Source of the DNA: Pukyongiella litopenaei
GTDB taxonomy: Bacteria > Pseudomonadota > Alphaproteobacteria > Rhodobacterales > Rhodobacteraceae
Direction of reading: 5' to 3'
Assembly (NCBI RefSeq): GCF_003008555.2
Contig: NZ_CP027665.1
Coordinates: 1,798,001 to 1,862,000 of the forward strand
Length of the DNA stretch: 64,000 nt
Of this stretch, positions 49,608 through 61,835 are shown piece by piece (position 1 is the stretch's first letter; every line of letters starts with the position of its first letter). The position numbers were made by a program, and so were the translations under genes. Under the pieces are notes generated by a model. It made no database searches and was not told the origin of the DNA. It saw only the letters and a program-made list of their open reading frames with translations.

Positions 49608-52256
49608 TCAGGTGCTGGCCGCCTCTTTCAGCCTGTAGATCAGGTCGAGCGCGTCGCGCGGTGTGAGCGCGTCTGGGTGGATGTCTTCGAGCATTTCCAG
49701 CACCGGGACGGAAACCGGGGCTGGTGGCGGTGTAGCTGGCGCGGGCGGCGCGGCCGAGAACAGCGGCAGGTCGTCGATCAGCGCTTTCGGCGTTGCCGCA
49801 TCGCCGTCGCGTTCACCTTTCTCGAGCGCCTCGAGAACGACGCGCGCGCGCGCCACGACCGTTGCCGGCAGTCCAGCCAGCTGCGCCACCTGCACGCCGT
49901 AGGACCGGTCCGCCGCGCCCTTGCGGACCTCGTGCAGAAAGATCACCTCGCCGTCCCATTCCTTGACCGAGACGGTAGCGTTTTCGACCCCGTCGAGCTT
50001 GCCGGCCAGGGCGGTCAGTTCGTGATAATGGGTGGCGAACAGGGCGCGGCAGCGATTGGCGGAATGCAGGTGTTCCAGCGTGGCCCACGCGATCGACAGG
50101 CCGTCATAGGTGGCGGTGCCGCGTCCGATTTCGTCCAGGATCACCAGCGCCCGGTCATCGGCCTGGTTCAGGATGGCCGCGGTTTCGACCATTTCGACCA
50201 TGAAGGTCGACCGCCCGCGGGCGAGGTCGTCGGCGGCGCCGACGCGGCTGAACAGCTGGCTGACCAGGCCCACATGGGCGCGGTCGGCAGGCACATGGCT
50301 GCCGATCTGCGCCAGCAGCCCGATCAGCGCGTTCTGCCGGAGAAAGGTCGATTTGCCCGACATGTTCGGTCCGGTCAGCAGCCAGATCGCGGCGCGGCTA
50401 TCCGCGTTGAGGTCGCAATCATTGGCGACGAAAGGCGTCTCGCCCTGCATGCGCAGCGCCTGTTCCACCACCGGGTGCCGGCCGCCGGAGATATCGAAAA
50501 CGCGCGAGCCGTCAACGGTGGGGCGGCACCAGTTCTCGGCCCTCGCAAGATCGGCAAGGGCCGTCGTCAGGTCGATCTCGGCGAGGGCGCGGGCCGCGGT
50601 GCTGATCGCGGCGGCGTGGTCCAGCACCGCGGCGCGCAGGGTTTCGAACAGGCGCTTTTCGATCTCGAGCGCCCGGTTGCCCGCATTCAGGATGCGGGTT
50701 TCCATCTCGCTGAGTTCAACGGTGGTGAACCGCAGCTGGTTGGCGGTGGTCTGGCGGTGAATGAAGGTCTCCGACAGGGGTTCGGACATCATCCGGCCCG
50801 CATGGGTGGCGGTGGTTTCGATGAAATAGCCCAGCACGTTGTTGTGCTTGATCTTGAGCGAGCTGATGCCGGTGCGTTCGGCATAGTCGCGCTGCAGTCT
50901 GGCGATCACGGACCGGCCTTCGTCGCGCAGGGTCCGGGCGTCGTCGAGATCGCTGTCATGGCCCGGCGCGATGAACCCGCCGTCACGCGCCAGCAGCGGC
51001 GGCTCCGCGACCAGCGCGGCATCGAGCAGGCCGGACAGCGCGTCGAAACCGGTGAGATTGGCCAGCGCGCGGGTCAGCAGGTCCGGCAGGTCATCGGGGT
51101 GGCAGGTGGCGGCGATCGCGGCGGCCTGCGCGAGCCCGCCACGGATCGCCGCGAGGTCGCGCGGGCCGCCGCGATCCAGCGACAGCCGCGACAGGGCGCG
51201 GTCGAGGTCCGGTGTCTTGCGCAGGGCGGTGCGCAGGTCTTCGGCGGTCCGCGTGTCGTCGCGGGTAAAATCCACCGCGGCCAGCCGTGCATGGATCACG
51301 TCGAGCGCCAGCGACGGGCTGCAGAGCCGCTGTTCCAGCAGCCGAGCGCCGGCGGGGGTCACGGTGCGGTCGATCACCGACAGCAGCGACCCGGCCCGCC
51401 CGCCGGACAGGGCGTGGGTCAGTTCGAGATTGCGCCGCGTGGCGGCGTCGATCTGCATCACCGTGTCCTGGGATTCGGTCTGCGGCGGCTGCAGGAGCGG
51501 CAGTTTTCCCTTCTGCGTGATCTCGAGATAGTCGATCAGCGCGCCCATTGCCGAGAGTTCGGCCCGCCCGTAGCTGCCGAACCCGTCCAGCGTGTCGACC
51601 CGGTAGAGCGCGCAGAGCCGTCTGGTGGCGGCGGCGCTGTCGAAACTGGCCCGACCGAGCGGCGTGAGCGCGATGCCCAGGTCATCGGCGATCGTGTCCA
51701 CCACCCGGTCTTCGCCATCGGCGACGACCAGTTCGGAGGGGGCGAGCCGCGCCAGTTCCGGCGACAGCCGGGCGGGCGCCATCGCCATGACGTGAAAGGC
51801 ACCGGTCGAGATGTCGACCCAGGCCAGCGCGGCGCTGTCGCGCACCCGGGCGTGGGCGGCCAGGAAATTGTGGCGCCGCGCCTCGAGCAGCGCGTCCTCG
51901 GTCAGGGTGCCGGGCGTGACCACGCGCACGACGTCGCGTTTGACCACCGATTTCGATCCGCGTTTCCTGGCTTCGGCGGGGCTCTCCATCTGTTCGCAGA
52001 CCGCGACCCGGAACCCCTTGCGGATCAGCGTCAGCAGATAGCCTTCGGCGGAATGCACCGGGACGCCGCACATCGGGATGTCGGCGCCGTCATGTTTGCC
52101 GCGTTTGGTCAGCGCGATATCCAGCGCGCCGGCGGCGGCAACCGCGTCGTCAAAGAACATCTCGTAGAAATCGCCCATGCGATAGAACAGCAGGGCGTCG
52201 GCATGGGCCGCCTTGATGTCCAGATATTGCGCCATCATCGGCGTGACACCGGCCAC
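49608..52256 (-). CDS. mutS: DNA mismatch repair protein MutS
   Basis: An 882-residue MutS. The mismatch-recognition motif FYRMGDFYEMF (Phe and Glu) is near the N-terminus, and the ATPase has GPNMSGKSTFLRQ, ARGRSTFMVEM, ILDEIGRGTATYDG and the ATHYHELT block. I use GTG 52256 because TPMMAQYLD, conserved in the family, lies just inside; ATG 52238 would trim it. mutL is not in the window. It is divergent from maeB. Confidence 0.96.
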   Translation of the reverse strand: MAGVTPMMAQYLDIKAAHADALLFYRMGDFYEMFFDDAVAAAGALDIALTKRGKHDGADIPMCGVPVHSAEGYLLTLIRKGFRVAVCEQMESPAEARKRGSKSVVKRDVVRVVTPGTLTEDALLEARRHNFLAAHARVRDSAALAWVDISTGAFHVMAMAPARLSPELARLAPSELVVADGEDRVVDTIADDLGIALTPLGRASFDSAAATRRLCALYRVDTLDGFGSYGRAELSAMGALIDYLEITQKGKLPLLQPPQTESQDTVMQIDAATRRNLELTHALSGGRAGSLLSVIDRTVTPAGARLLEQRLCSPSLALDVIHARLAAVDFTRDDTRTAEDLRTALRKTPDLDRALSRLSLDRGGPRDLAAIRGGLAQAAAIAATCHPDDLPDLLTRALANLTGFDALSGLLDAALVAEPPLLARDGGFIAPGHDSDLDDARTLRDEGRSVIARLQRDYAERTGISSLKIKHNNVLGYFIETTATHAGRMMSEPLSETFIHRQTTANQLRFTTVELSEMETRILNAGNRALEIEKRLFETLRAAVLDHAAAISTAARALAEIDLTTALADLARAENWCRPTVDGSRVFDISGGRHPVVEQALRMQGETPFVANDCDLNADSRAAIWLLTGPNMSGKSTFLRQNALIGLLAQIGSHVPADRAHVGLVSQLFSRVGAADDLARGRSTFMVEMVETAAILNQADDRALVILDEIGRGTATYDGLSIAWATLEHLHSANRCRALFATHYHELTALAGKLDGVENATVSVKEWDGEVIFLHEVRKGAADRSYGVQVAQLAGLPATVVARARVVLEALEKGERDGDAATPKALIDDLPLFSAAPPAPATPPPAPVSVPVLEMLEDIHPDALTPRDALDLIYRLKEAAST

Positions 52257-52339
52257 TTTCCTATGATCCCCTGCTCGTTGATTGGCGGCGACATTACTGA
52301 TCCGCCCGGCGCGGCGAAAGGCGAAATCGCATTGTGTGA

Positions 52340-52368
52340 TTGAGGCGCTGGCGGGCCTGCGCTAAGAC
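52340..52368 (+). promoter_or_regulatory. Candidate sigma-70-type promoter of maeB
   Basis: TTGAGG (52340-52345) and TAAGAC (52363-52368) are 17 bases apart, 30 bases before the maeB ATG, matching the form in front of secB. Confidence 0.4.
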
Positions 52369-52397
52369 GCACGGACGGCAAGAAGAGGAGCGCCGCC

Positions 52398-54653
<2,256 letters not shown>

Positions 54654-54780
54654 CGCGAATCGCCGTGAGCCCTGCAAAAGAGTCATGGCGGAATTCGAGA
54701 ATTGGCTGATGTGATGCCATGCGGAACGGCCTAGATGGTGCGCGACACGCCATCCAGGGCGTTATTGCAAAGGCAGAACA

Positions 54781-54948
54781 ATGGCTATCCAGACACAGAG
54801 ATTTCCCAACCAGCGGGAAGTCCAGGCATACATCGACGAGGCGCGCAGGCAGCGGGCCGAGTATATCCAGGAACTGTTGCGTTCGGTTTTCCGCAGATCC
54901 GCGCAGTCGATCGACAAGGCGATGCCGCGCCGGTTCTCGCGGGCCTGA
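54781..54948 (+). CDS. Small hydrophilic protein of unknown function
   Basis: A 55-codon open frame (MAIQTQRFPNQREVQAYIDE and on) rich in Arg and Gln, predicted as one long helix (VQAYIDEARRQRAEYIQELLRS) and a basic tail ending RRFSRA. AAAGG lies nine bases before the ATG. It resembles the small conserved proteins of Rhodobacterales carrying a D-E-A-x-x-x-R-A-E-Y-type helix, but I cannot name the family with confidence. It lies alone in the gap between maeB and the DUF1810 gene; no transmembrane segment. Confidence 0.55.
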   Translation: MAIQTQRFPNQREVQAYIDEARRQRAEYIQELLRSVFRRSAQSIDKAMPRRFSRA

Positions 54949-55012
54949 AAGCGACCGGTTCCGGCGTCGCCCCGATGCTGACGCCGGCGGTAACGAACGA
55001 TATGGCGGCGCC

Positions 55013-55437
55013 TCAGGCGCCGCCAATCTCTTGCAGCGTATGTTCGCAGCGCCGGCCGTCGAAAAAGGCGCCCAGAATGTCGGCAAAGACCGGCGGCGCA
55101 TCCGGCACCGCGGCAAACAGCGTCATCGAAGACCGCAGCTTCATCGCGTCGATCCTGCCCAGGATCGTTTCGGCGCACGCATCGCGATGGGACAGCAGCA
55201 ATTCGCCCACCTCGACCAGCCGCGCCCGCAATTCGGGATGCGCCAGATAGGCGCGGGCCTCGGCCAGATCGTGCAGCCCATAGAGCTGGGACATGGGCGA
55301 TTGCCCGAGCGAGGCGAGCTGCGGGAACACGAACCACATCCAGTGGCTTTGCTTGCGCCCCGCGGCCAGTTCCGATGTCACCTGGTCCCAGACCGCGTTC
55401 TGGGCGTCCAGGAACAGGTCGGGATCGGTCTCGTCGC

Positions 55438-55441
<4 letters not shown>
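55013..55441 (-). CDS. DUF1810 family protein
   Basis: A 142-residue protein of the DUF1810 family, recognisable by [36 protein letters not shown] and [13 protein letters not shown]. Function unknown; members occur in bacteria and plants. The start is GTG, overlapping the argG stop, so it is translated with argG. Nothing unusual in composition. Confidence 0.85.
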
Positions 55442-56661
<1,220 letters not shown>

Positions 56662-56762
56662 CGGGTTTCCTCACGTTTGGAACGGCAGCGGGTTACCGGG
56701 TTTTCGGGGGCGGGGCAAGGCGGCGCGCTTGCGCCAGTCACAAAGCTGCGCCAGACAGGGGC

Positions 56763-57989
56763 ATGAGCGATTTTCCTGCCCGCGCCCGCATGGCCGAAGC
56801 CGCCATGCGCACGGTGTTTCCAGCCACCCCGCTGCAACACAACCGCCACCTGTCCGACCGGTTCGGCGCCGATATCTGGCTCAAGCGCGAAGATCTGAGC
56901 CCGGTGCGGTCCTACAAGCTGCGCGGCGCGTTCAACGCCATGCGCAAGCAGCCGGATCATGGTCTGTTCGTTTGCGCCAGCGCCGGCAACCATGCGCAGG
57001 GCGTTGCCTTCATGTGCCGGCATATGGGCGTGCGCGGGGTGATCTTCATGCCAGTCACGACGCCCGAACAGAAGATTCTGAAAACCCGGATGTTTGGCGG
57101 CGACCGGATCGAGATACACTTGGTCGGCGACTATTTCGACGATACGCTGGCCGCCGCGCAGCAATGGTGCGCGGTCGAGGGCGGTCATTTCCTGTCGCCC
57201 TTCGACGACCCCGACGTGATCGAGGGCCAGGCATCGGTCGCCGTGGAAATCGAGATGCAGCTGGGCCGGGCGCCCGGCCATGTGGTGTTGCCGGTGGGCG
57301 GCGGCGGCATGTCCTCGGGGGTGGCGACCTGGTTCGGGGATCGGGCGCGCTGCCATTTCGTCGAACCGGCGGGCGGGGCCTGCCTGCGGGCGGCGCTCGA
57401 AACCGGGGCGCCGGTGGCGCTCGACATCGTCGACAATTTCGTCGATGGCGCGGCGGTGGGCCGGATCGGCGACCGGCCGTTTGAGTTGTTGCGGCACGTT
57501 CCGGCGGAGGATGTCGTGGTGCTGGGCGAAGACCGCATCTGCGCCACGATGATGGAGATGCTCAATGTCGAGGGGATCGTCCTGGAACCCGCCGGCGCCC
57601 TTTCGGTCGAGGCGCTGGGCGATCTGCGCGACGCGATCCGGGGACAGACCGTGGTCTGTGTCACCTCGGGGGGCAATTTCGATTTCGAACGCCTGCCCGA
57701 GGTAAAGGAACGCGCGCAACGCTGGTCGGGGCGAAAGAAGTATTTCATCCTGCGGCTGCCGCAGCGCCCCGGCGCGCTGCGCGAGTTCCTGGCCGTGCTC
57801 GGCCCCGACGACGATATCGCCCGGTTCGAGTATCTCAAGAAATCGGCCCGCAATTTCGGCTCGGTGCTGATCGGCATCGAAACATCCAGGCCAGAGAACT
57901 TCGACGCGCTGTTCGCGCGGCTCGATGACCTGGGTTTCACCTATTCAGACATCACCAATGACGAGATCCTGGCCCAGTTCGTGATCTGA
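56763..57989 (+). CDS. ilvA: Threonine dehydratase (biosynthetic)
   Basis: A 408-residue PLP enzyme. LKREDLSPVRSYKLRGAFNA holds the PLP lysine; CASAGNHAQGVAF and VGGGGMSSGVATW bind cofactor phosphate. From about residue 320 there is one ACT-like regulatory domain (RWSGRKKYFILRLPQRPGALREFLAVLG), so feedback control by isoleucine is expected. It makes 2-oxobutanoate for isoleucine. No ribosome site is obvious before the ATG. Confidence 0.94.
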   Translation: MSDFPARARMAEAAMRTVFPATPLQHNRHLSDRFGADIWLKREDLSPVRSYKLRGAFNAMRKQPDHGLFVCASAGNHAQGVAFMCRHMGVRGVIFMPVTTPEQKILKTRMFGGDRIEIHLVGDYFDDTLAAAQQWCAVEGGHFLSPFDDPDVIEGQASVAVEIEMQLGRAPGHVVLPVGGGGMSSGVATWFGDRARCHFVEPAGGACLRAALETGAPVALDIVDNFVDGAAVGRIGDRPFELLRHVPAEDVVVLGEDRICATMMEMLNVEGIVLEPAGALSVEALGDLRDAIRGQTVVCVTSGGNFDFERLPEVKERAQRWSGRKKYFILRLPQRPGALREFLAVLGPDDDIARFEYLKKSARNFGSVLIGIETSRPENFDALFARLDDLGFTYSDITNDEILAQFVI

Positions 57990-57998
57990 TCCCGGACC

Positions 57999-58331
57999 TC
58001 ATCCGGAAAAACGTTCGACGACCCCGGCCGTGAAGGCGGCGACGGATCGGTCATAGCCGTCAATGATCGCGTTCAGATCGATGGTATTGCCCTGCCCGGC
58101 CGCGGCGGCCGCTTCGCCCTGCTGGCACATCCGGGAAAACTCGGCAAAGCCGAGATTGAGCGCGCTGCCTTTCAGGAAATGCAGCGGCGCCTCGAGCGAC
58201 GCCGGATCGGCCCCGCCGCGCAGTTCGGCGATCGTTTCCCCGACCTCGTCGAGAAAGATCTCGATGATCTCGCCGAAATCATCGGCGCCGACCTCATCGC
58301 GCAGGTCGCTGACGCGCGCCCAATCAATCAT
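57999..58331 (-). CDS. Hpt-domain phosphotransfer protein
   Basis: A 110-residue single Hpt domain. His51 in APLHFLKGSALNLGFAEFSRMC is the phosphoacceptor, matching the H.LKGSA..LG pattern. Such proteins shuttle phosphate between hybrid kinases and response regulators. It is divergent from the receiver-phosphatase gene at 58468 with a 136-base gap, so both probably serve one pathway. A kinase gene is not in the window. Confidence 0.85.
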   Translation of the reverse strand: MIDWARVSDLRDEVGADDFGEIIEIFLDEVGETIAELRGGADPASLEAPLHFLKGSALNLGFAEFSRMCQQGEAAAAAGQGNTIDLNAIIDGYDRSVAAFTAGVVERFSG

Positions 58332-58467
58332 GGTATACCCGTGGTGGCCTGTCCCCTCAGTTTCACCCGGAACCGGTTATCAGGATATGAACGGCGGCGG
58401 CGTAATCGTGACAATTTTCGGTTTTACCCTGCGTTAGGAATTCTGCCGCAATCTCTCGCAATGGGGC

Positions 58468-59763
58468 ATGCCCCGATTTTTGCGTGAGAAGCCATTGCCA
58501 AAGTTATTCGATTTGTCGGACGAAACCGCCGGTTCCGAACCGGTGCGCCGTATCCTGGTTGTCGATGACAGCCGTCTGCAACGCCAAATCCTGGTCAGGA
58601 TGCTGCGACGTTGGGGGTTCGCGGTGACCGAGGCCGAAAGCGGCGAGGCGGCGCTGGAAATCTGCAATCGCGACCGGCCCGAAATGGTGCTGAGCGACTG
58701 GATGATGCCCGGCATGACGGGGCTGGATTTCTGCCGCGCCTTCCGCGACCAGTCGGGCGATGGCTATGGCTATTTCATCCTGTTGACGTCGAAAACCGAC
58801 AAGGCCGCCGTAGCGCAGGGGCTGGATGCCGGCGCCGACGATTTCCTGTCGAAACCGGTGGATGCCGACGAATTGCGCGCGCGTATCAAGGCCGGCGAAC
58901 GCATCCTGGGGATGCAGCACGAACTTTCGGCCAAGAACAGCGTCATCTCCGAGACCCTGGAGAAATTGCAGGCCGCCTATGACCGGATCGACGAAGACCT
59001 GGTGCAGGCGCGCAAGATCCAGCAATCGCTGGTGCCCGAACGCAACCGATGCTTTGGCGCATCGCAGGTTTCCCTGCTGCTGAAACCCAGCGGTCACATC
59101 GGTGGCGACCTGGTGGGCATGTTTTCACCCCGCGACGACCAGGTCGGATTCTACAGTATCGACGTTTCCGGGCATGGCATCACCTCGGCCCTGATGACCG
59201 CCCGGCTCGGCGGCCACCTGAACGCGGTGCATTTCGATGAAAACCTGGCCATGTCGCGGAAAAACGGCGCCTATTCGCTGCGCGAACCGGGCGAGGTCGC
59301 CGCGACCCTCAACGGCCGCCTGCTGGCGCATGAGGGGGTCGAGGAGTATTTTACCATGGCCTATGCAATGGCCGATCTGGCCACCGGACGGGTGAAGCTG
59401 ACGCAGGCAGGGCATCCGCACCCCCTGCTGATCCGGCGCGACGGCGGCATGGAACTGGTCGGCGAGGGCGGCCTGCCGGTCGGGTTGCTGCCCGATGCGC
59501 GGTTCGATCACACCGAGCTCACGATGCAACCGGGCGACCGGTTGCTGCTCTATTCCGACGGGTTCACCGAATGCCCGCTGGGGCGCGGCGGCATGCTGGG
59601 CGATGACGGGCTGAAGAACCTCGTGCGCAGATGCATTTCACAGCGCGACGGCAAGGCGTTTCTGGACGCCCTGTTCCGGTCGCTGACCCGGATCATGTGC
59701 CCCGTGACCGGCATGGATGACGATGTGTCGGCGACGTTGTTCGACTTTGGCGCACCCGGCTGA
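58468..59763 (+). CDS. Response regulator with PP2C-type (SpoIIE) phosphatase domain
   Basis: A 431-residue protein. The receiver domain (residues 27-145) has the acidic pair VVDDS, phosphoacceptor Asp77 (VLSDWMMPG) and SKPVDADEL with the Lys. A coiled-coil linker (LEKLQAAYDRIDEDLVQARKIQQSL) leads to a PP2C/SpoIIE phosphatase with GGDLVGMF, SIDVSGHGITSALMT and YSDGFTE metal motifs. Phosphatases of this design dephosphorylate anti-sigma antagonists in partner-switching systems such as RbaVWY in Rhodobacter. The targets here are not visible. Confidence 0.9.
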   Translation: MPRFLREKPLPKLFDLSDETAGSEPVRRILVVDDSRLQRQILVRMLRRWGFAVTEAESGEAALEICNRDRPEMVLSDWMMPGMTGLDFCRAFRDQSGDGYGYFILLTSKTDKAAVAQGLDAGADDFLSKPVDADELRARIKAGERILGMQHELSAKNSVISETLEKLQAAYDRIDEDLVQARKIQQSLVPERNRCFGASQVSLLLKPSGHIGGDLVGMFSPRDDQVGFYSIDVSGHGITSALMTARLGGHLNAVHFDENLAMSRKNGAYSLREPGEVAATLNGRLLAHEGVEEYFTMAYAMADLATGRVKLTQAGHPHPLLIRRDGGMELVGEGGLPVGLLPDARFDHTELTMQPGDRLLLYSDGFTECPLGRGGMLGDDGLKNLVRRCISQRDGKAFLDALFRSLTRIMCPVTGMDDDVSATLFDFGAPG

Positions 59764-59767
59764 GCCG

Positions 59768-60229
59768 TCACCCCGCAACGGCCCGGCGGGATCTGCGCGC
59801 ATGCCGTTCGGCAAAATGCCTGTCGCCCGCATTGCCCAGCATTTTCGCGGCGTCCCCTGCCGAAATCCACAGCGCGGTATGCCCGGCCTCGTGCGGCGGC
59901 CCGAGCGGGCGCACGGGGCGCGCGGTGTAGATCAGGCAGATCTTTTCCGCCCAGAGATCGTATTCGGGCATATAGGTGAAGCGGCGGAACGCGCCGACAC
60001 GGCGCGGCGCCGCGATCAGCCAGCCGGTTTCCTCGAGCACCTCGCGATGCAGCGCGGTGACCGGCGATTCGCCGGGATCGATGCCGCCGCCGGGCAGTTG
60101 CAGCTCCGGTCCCGGATCGTGCTGGCAGGTGATCAGCAGATCGCCGCCCTGTGGCAACAACGCATAGACGCCGGGCCGCCGCACATATCGCCGCCCGGCC
60201 TCGGGGACCGTTCCGAACCTTCTGATCAT
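59768..60229 (-). CDS. Nudix hydrolase
   Basis: A 153-residue Nudix protein. The box GGGIDPGESPVTALHREVLEETGW is intact (G x5 E x7 RE xx EE x G). It is likely an NDP-X or mutagenic nucleotide hydrolase; the substrate cannot be assigned. ATG 60229 is preferred over an upstream in-frame ATG at 60259 because AAAGGG precedes it. Divergent from hslO; its stop lies just past that of the PP2C gene. Confidence 0.85.
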   Translation of the reverse strand: MIRRFGTVPEAGRRYVRRPGVYALLPQGGDLLITCQHDPGPELQLPGGGIDPGESPVTALHREVLEETGWLIAAPRRVGAFRRFTYMPEYDLWAEKICLIYTARPVRPLGPPHEAGHTALWISAGDAAKMLGNAGDRHFAERHARRSRRAVAG

Positions 60230-60304
60230 GGTTGCCCTTTTGATCCCCGCTTGCCGCACCTATATTGCTGCGATATGCCAATCCGTGGCGTGCAAGGAAA
60301 CCCC

Positions 60305-61246
60305 ATGACACTCGGAACGAAAATCGCGTGGGACGATACCGTCCTGCCCTTCCAGCTTGATGCAACCGACATGCGCGGCCGCGTGGTGCGGCTCGACGGC
60401 GTGCTCGACGGCATCCTCCGGCAGCATGCCTACCCGCCGCAGGTCGAGGCACTGGTGGCGGAAATGGCGTTGCTGACCGCGCTGATCGGCCAGACCGTCA
60501 AGCTGCGCTGGAAGCTGTCGCTGCAGGTGCAGTCCAAGGGGGCGGTGCGCATGATCGCGACCGATTACTATGCGCCGCAGACCGAGGGCGAACCGGCGCG
60601 CATCCGCGCCTATGCCAGTTTCGATGCCGACCGCCTGACCGATGGCGCGCCGATCGATCAGGTCGGCGAAGGGTATTTCGCCGTGCTGATCGACCAGGGC
60701 AAGGGCAGCCAGCCCTACCAGGGCATCGCGCCGCTGGTGTCCGGATCGCTGAGCGACAGCGCCGAGGCGTATTTCATGCAGTCCGAACAGCTGCCGACGC
60801 GGTTCAAGCTCAGTTTTGGCCGCTCGACCGTGCCGGGCGAGCCCGAACACTGGCGCGCGGGCGGGATCATGCTGCAACACCTGCCGCCGGCCACCGGCCA
60901 GGCAAAGGCCGATGATGGAGACGAGCCCTGGAACCGGGTCAACATCCTGCTCGATACCGTCGACGAACTCGAGCTGATCGGCCCGTCCCTGCCGCCCACC
61001 GACCTGCTGCTGCGCCTGTTTCACGAGGAATCGCCCCGCGTCTACGACACCCAGCCGGTCCGGTTCGGCTGCACCTGTTCCGAGGACCGCGTGCGCCAGA
61101 GCCTGTCGATCTATTCGGCCCGCGATATCGAAAAGATGACCACCGACGAGGGAACGGTGACGGCGGACTGCCAGTTCTGCAGCGCGCATTACGTTCTCGA
61201 TCCGGCGACGGTCGGGTTCGATGCGGCAAAGCCCGTCGATGAGTGA
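60305..61246 (+). CDS. hslO: Redox-regulated chaperone Hsp33
   Basis: A 313-residue Hsp33. The C-terminal zinc centre is FGCTCSEDRV ... CQFC (CxC and CxxC), which opens on oxidation to release chaperone activity. The N-terminal core has LLTALIGQTVKLRWKLSLQVQSKGAV. ATG 60305 has AAGGAA upstream; an in-frame ATG at 60275 would add ten residues. The stop overlaps the next start, so hslO-nudix-cca form one unit. Confidence 0.94.
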   Translation: MTLGTKIAWDDTVLPFQLDATDMRGRVVRLDGVLDGILRQHAYPPQVEALVAEMALLTALIGQTVKLRWKLSLQVQSKGAVRMIATDYYAPQTEGEPARIRAYASFDADRLTDGAPIDQVGEGYFAVLIDQGKGSQPYQGIAPLVSGSLSDSAEAYFMQSEQLPTRFKLSFGRSTVPGEPEHWRAGGIMLQHLPPATGQAKADDGDEPWNRVNILLDTVDELELIGPSLPPTDLLLRLFHEESPRVYDTQPVRFGCTCSEDRVRQSLSIYSARDIEKMTTDEGTVTADCQFCSAHYVLDPATVGFDAAKPVDE

Positions 61247-61835
61247 CATCGTCGACCGGCTGCACGCGGCGCTGGCGGCGCCGGGCGATGCCTCGTCGGA
61301 TTTCGATCTGAACCCCGACGCCGTTCTGCCCGCAAACCGGCGTTTGCGGCAGGCGGGCGTGCTGGTTCTGGTGTCGGTGGCGGACGGCCCGCCCCGGCTG
61401 ATCCTGACGAAACGGTCCTCGGCGCTGAAACACCATCCGGGCCAGATCGCGTTTCCCGGCGGAAAACAGGATCCCGGCGATGTCGATGCCATCGCCACCG
61501 CGCTGCGCGAGGCCGAGGAGGAAATCGGTCTGCCGCGCGATCTGCCGCAGATCATCGGCACCATGCCGGCGCATGAAACGGTAACCGGCTTCAACGTTAC
61601 GCCGGTTCTGGCGCTGATCGATACGCCTTTTCGCGCGGTGGCCGAGCCGGGCGAGGTGGACGAGATCTTCTCGGCCCCTCTCAGCCACCTGATGGCGCCG
61701 GACAACTATCTGGTGGAATCGCGCATCTGGCGCGGTGCGCGGCGGTATTACTATGCGGTGCCCTACGGCCCCTATTACATCTGGGGCGCAACCGCACGGA
61801 TGCTGCGCGCGCTGTCGTCCAGGATGGCACAGTGA
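61239..61835 (+). CDS. Nudix hydrolase, CoA pyrophosphatase (NudL-like)
   Basis: A 198-residue Nudix protein with the CoA-type UPF0035 pattern: RSSALKHHPGQIAFPGGKQDPGD and the box AIATALREAEEEIGLP. These enzymes split CoA and acyl-CoA to 3',5'-ADP and phosphopantetheine. The ATG at 61239 overlaps the hslO end by eight bases, and the end overlaps the cca start. A GRR-x-Y region (GARRYYYAVPYGPYYIWGATARML) closes the protein. Confidence 0.88.
   Translation: MSDIVDRLHAALAAPGDASSDFDLNPDAVLPANRRLRQAGVLVLVSVADGPPRLILTKRSSALKHHPGQIAFPGGKQDPGDVDAIATALREAEEEIGLPRDLPQIIGTMPAHETVTGFNVTPVLALIDTPFRAVAEPGEVDEIFSAPLSHLMAPDNYLVESRIWRGARRYYYAVPYGPYYIWGATARMLRALSSRMAQ

Noticed and set aside
49677-52343. An 888-codon open frame antisense to mutS
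   Set aside because: Shadow of mutS; no recognisable protein features.
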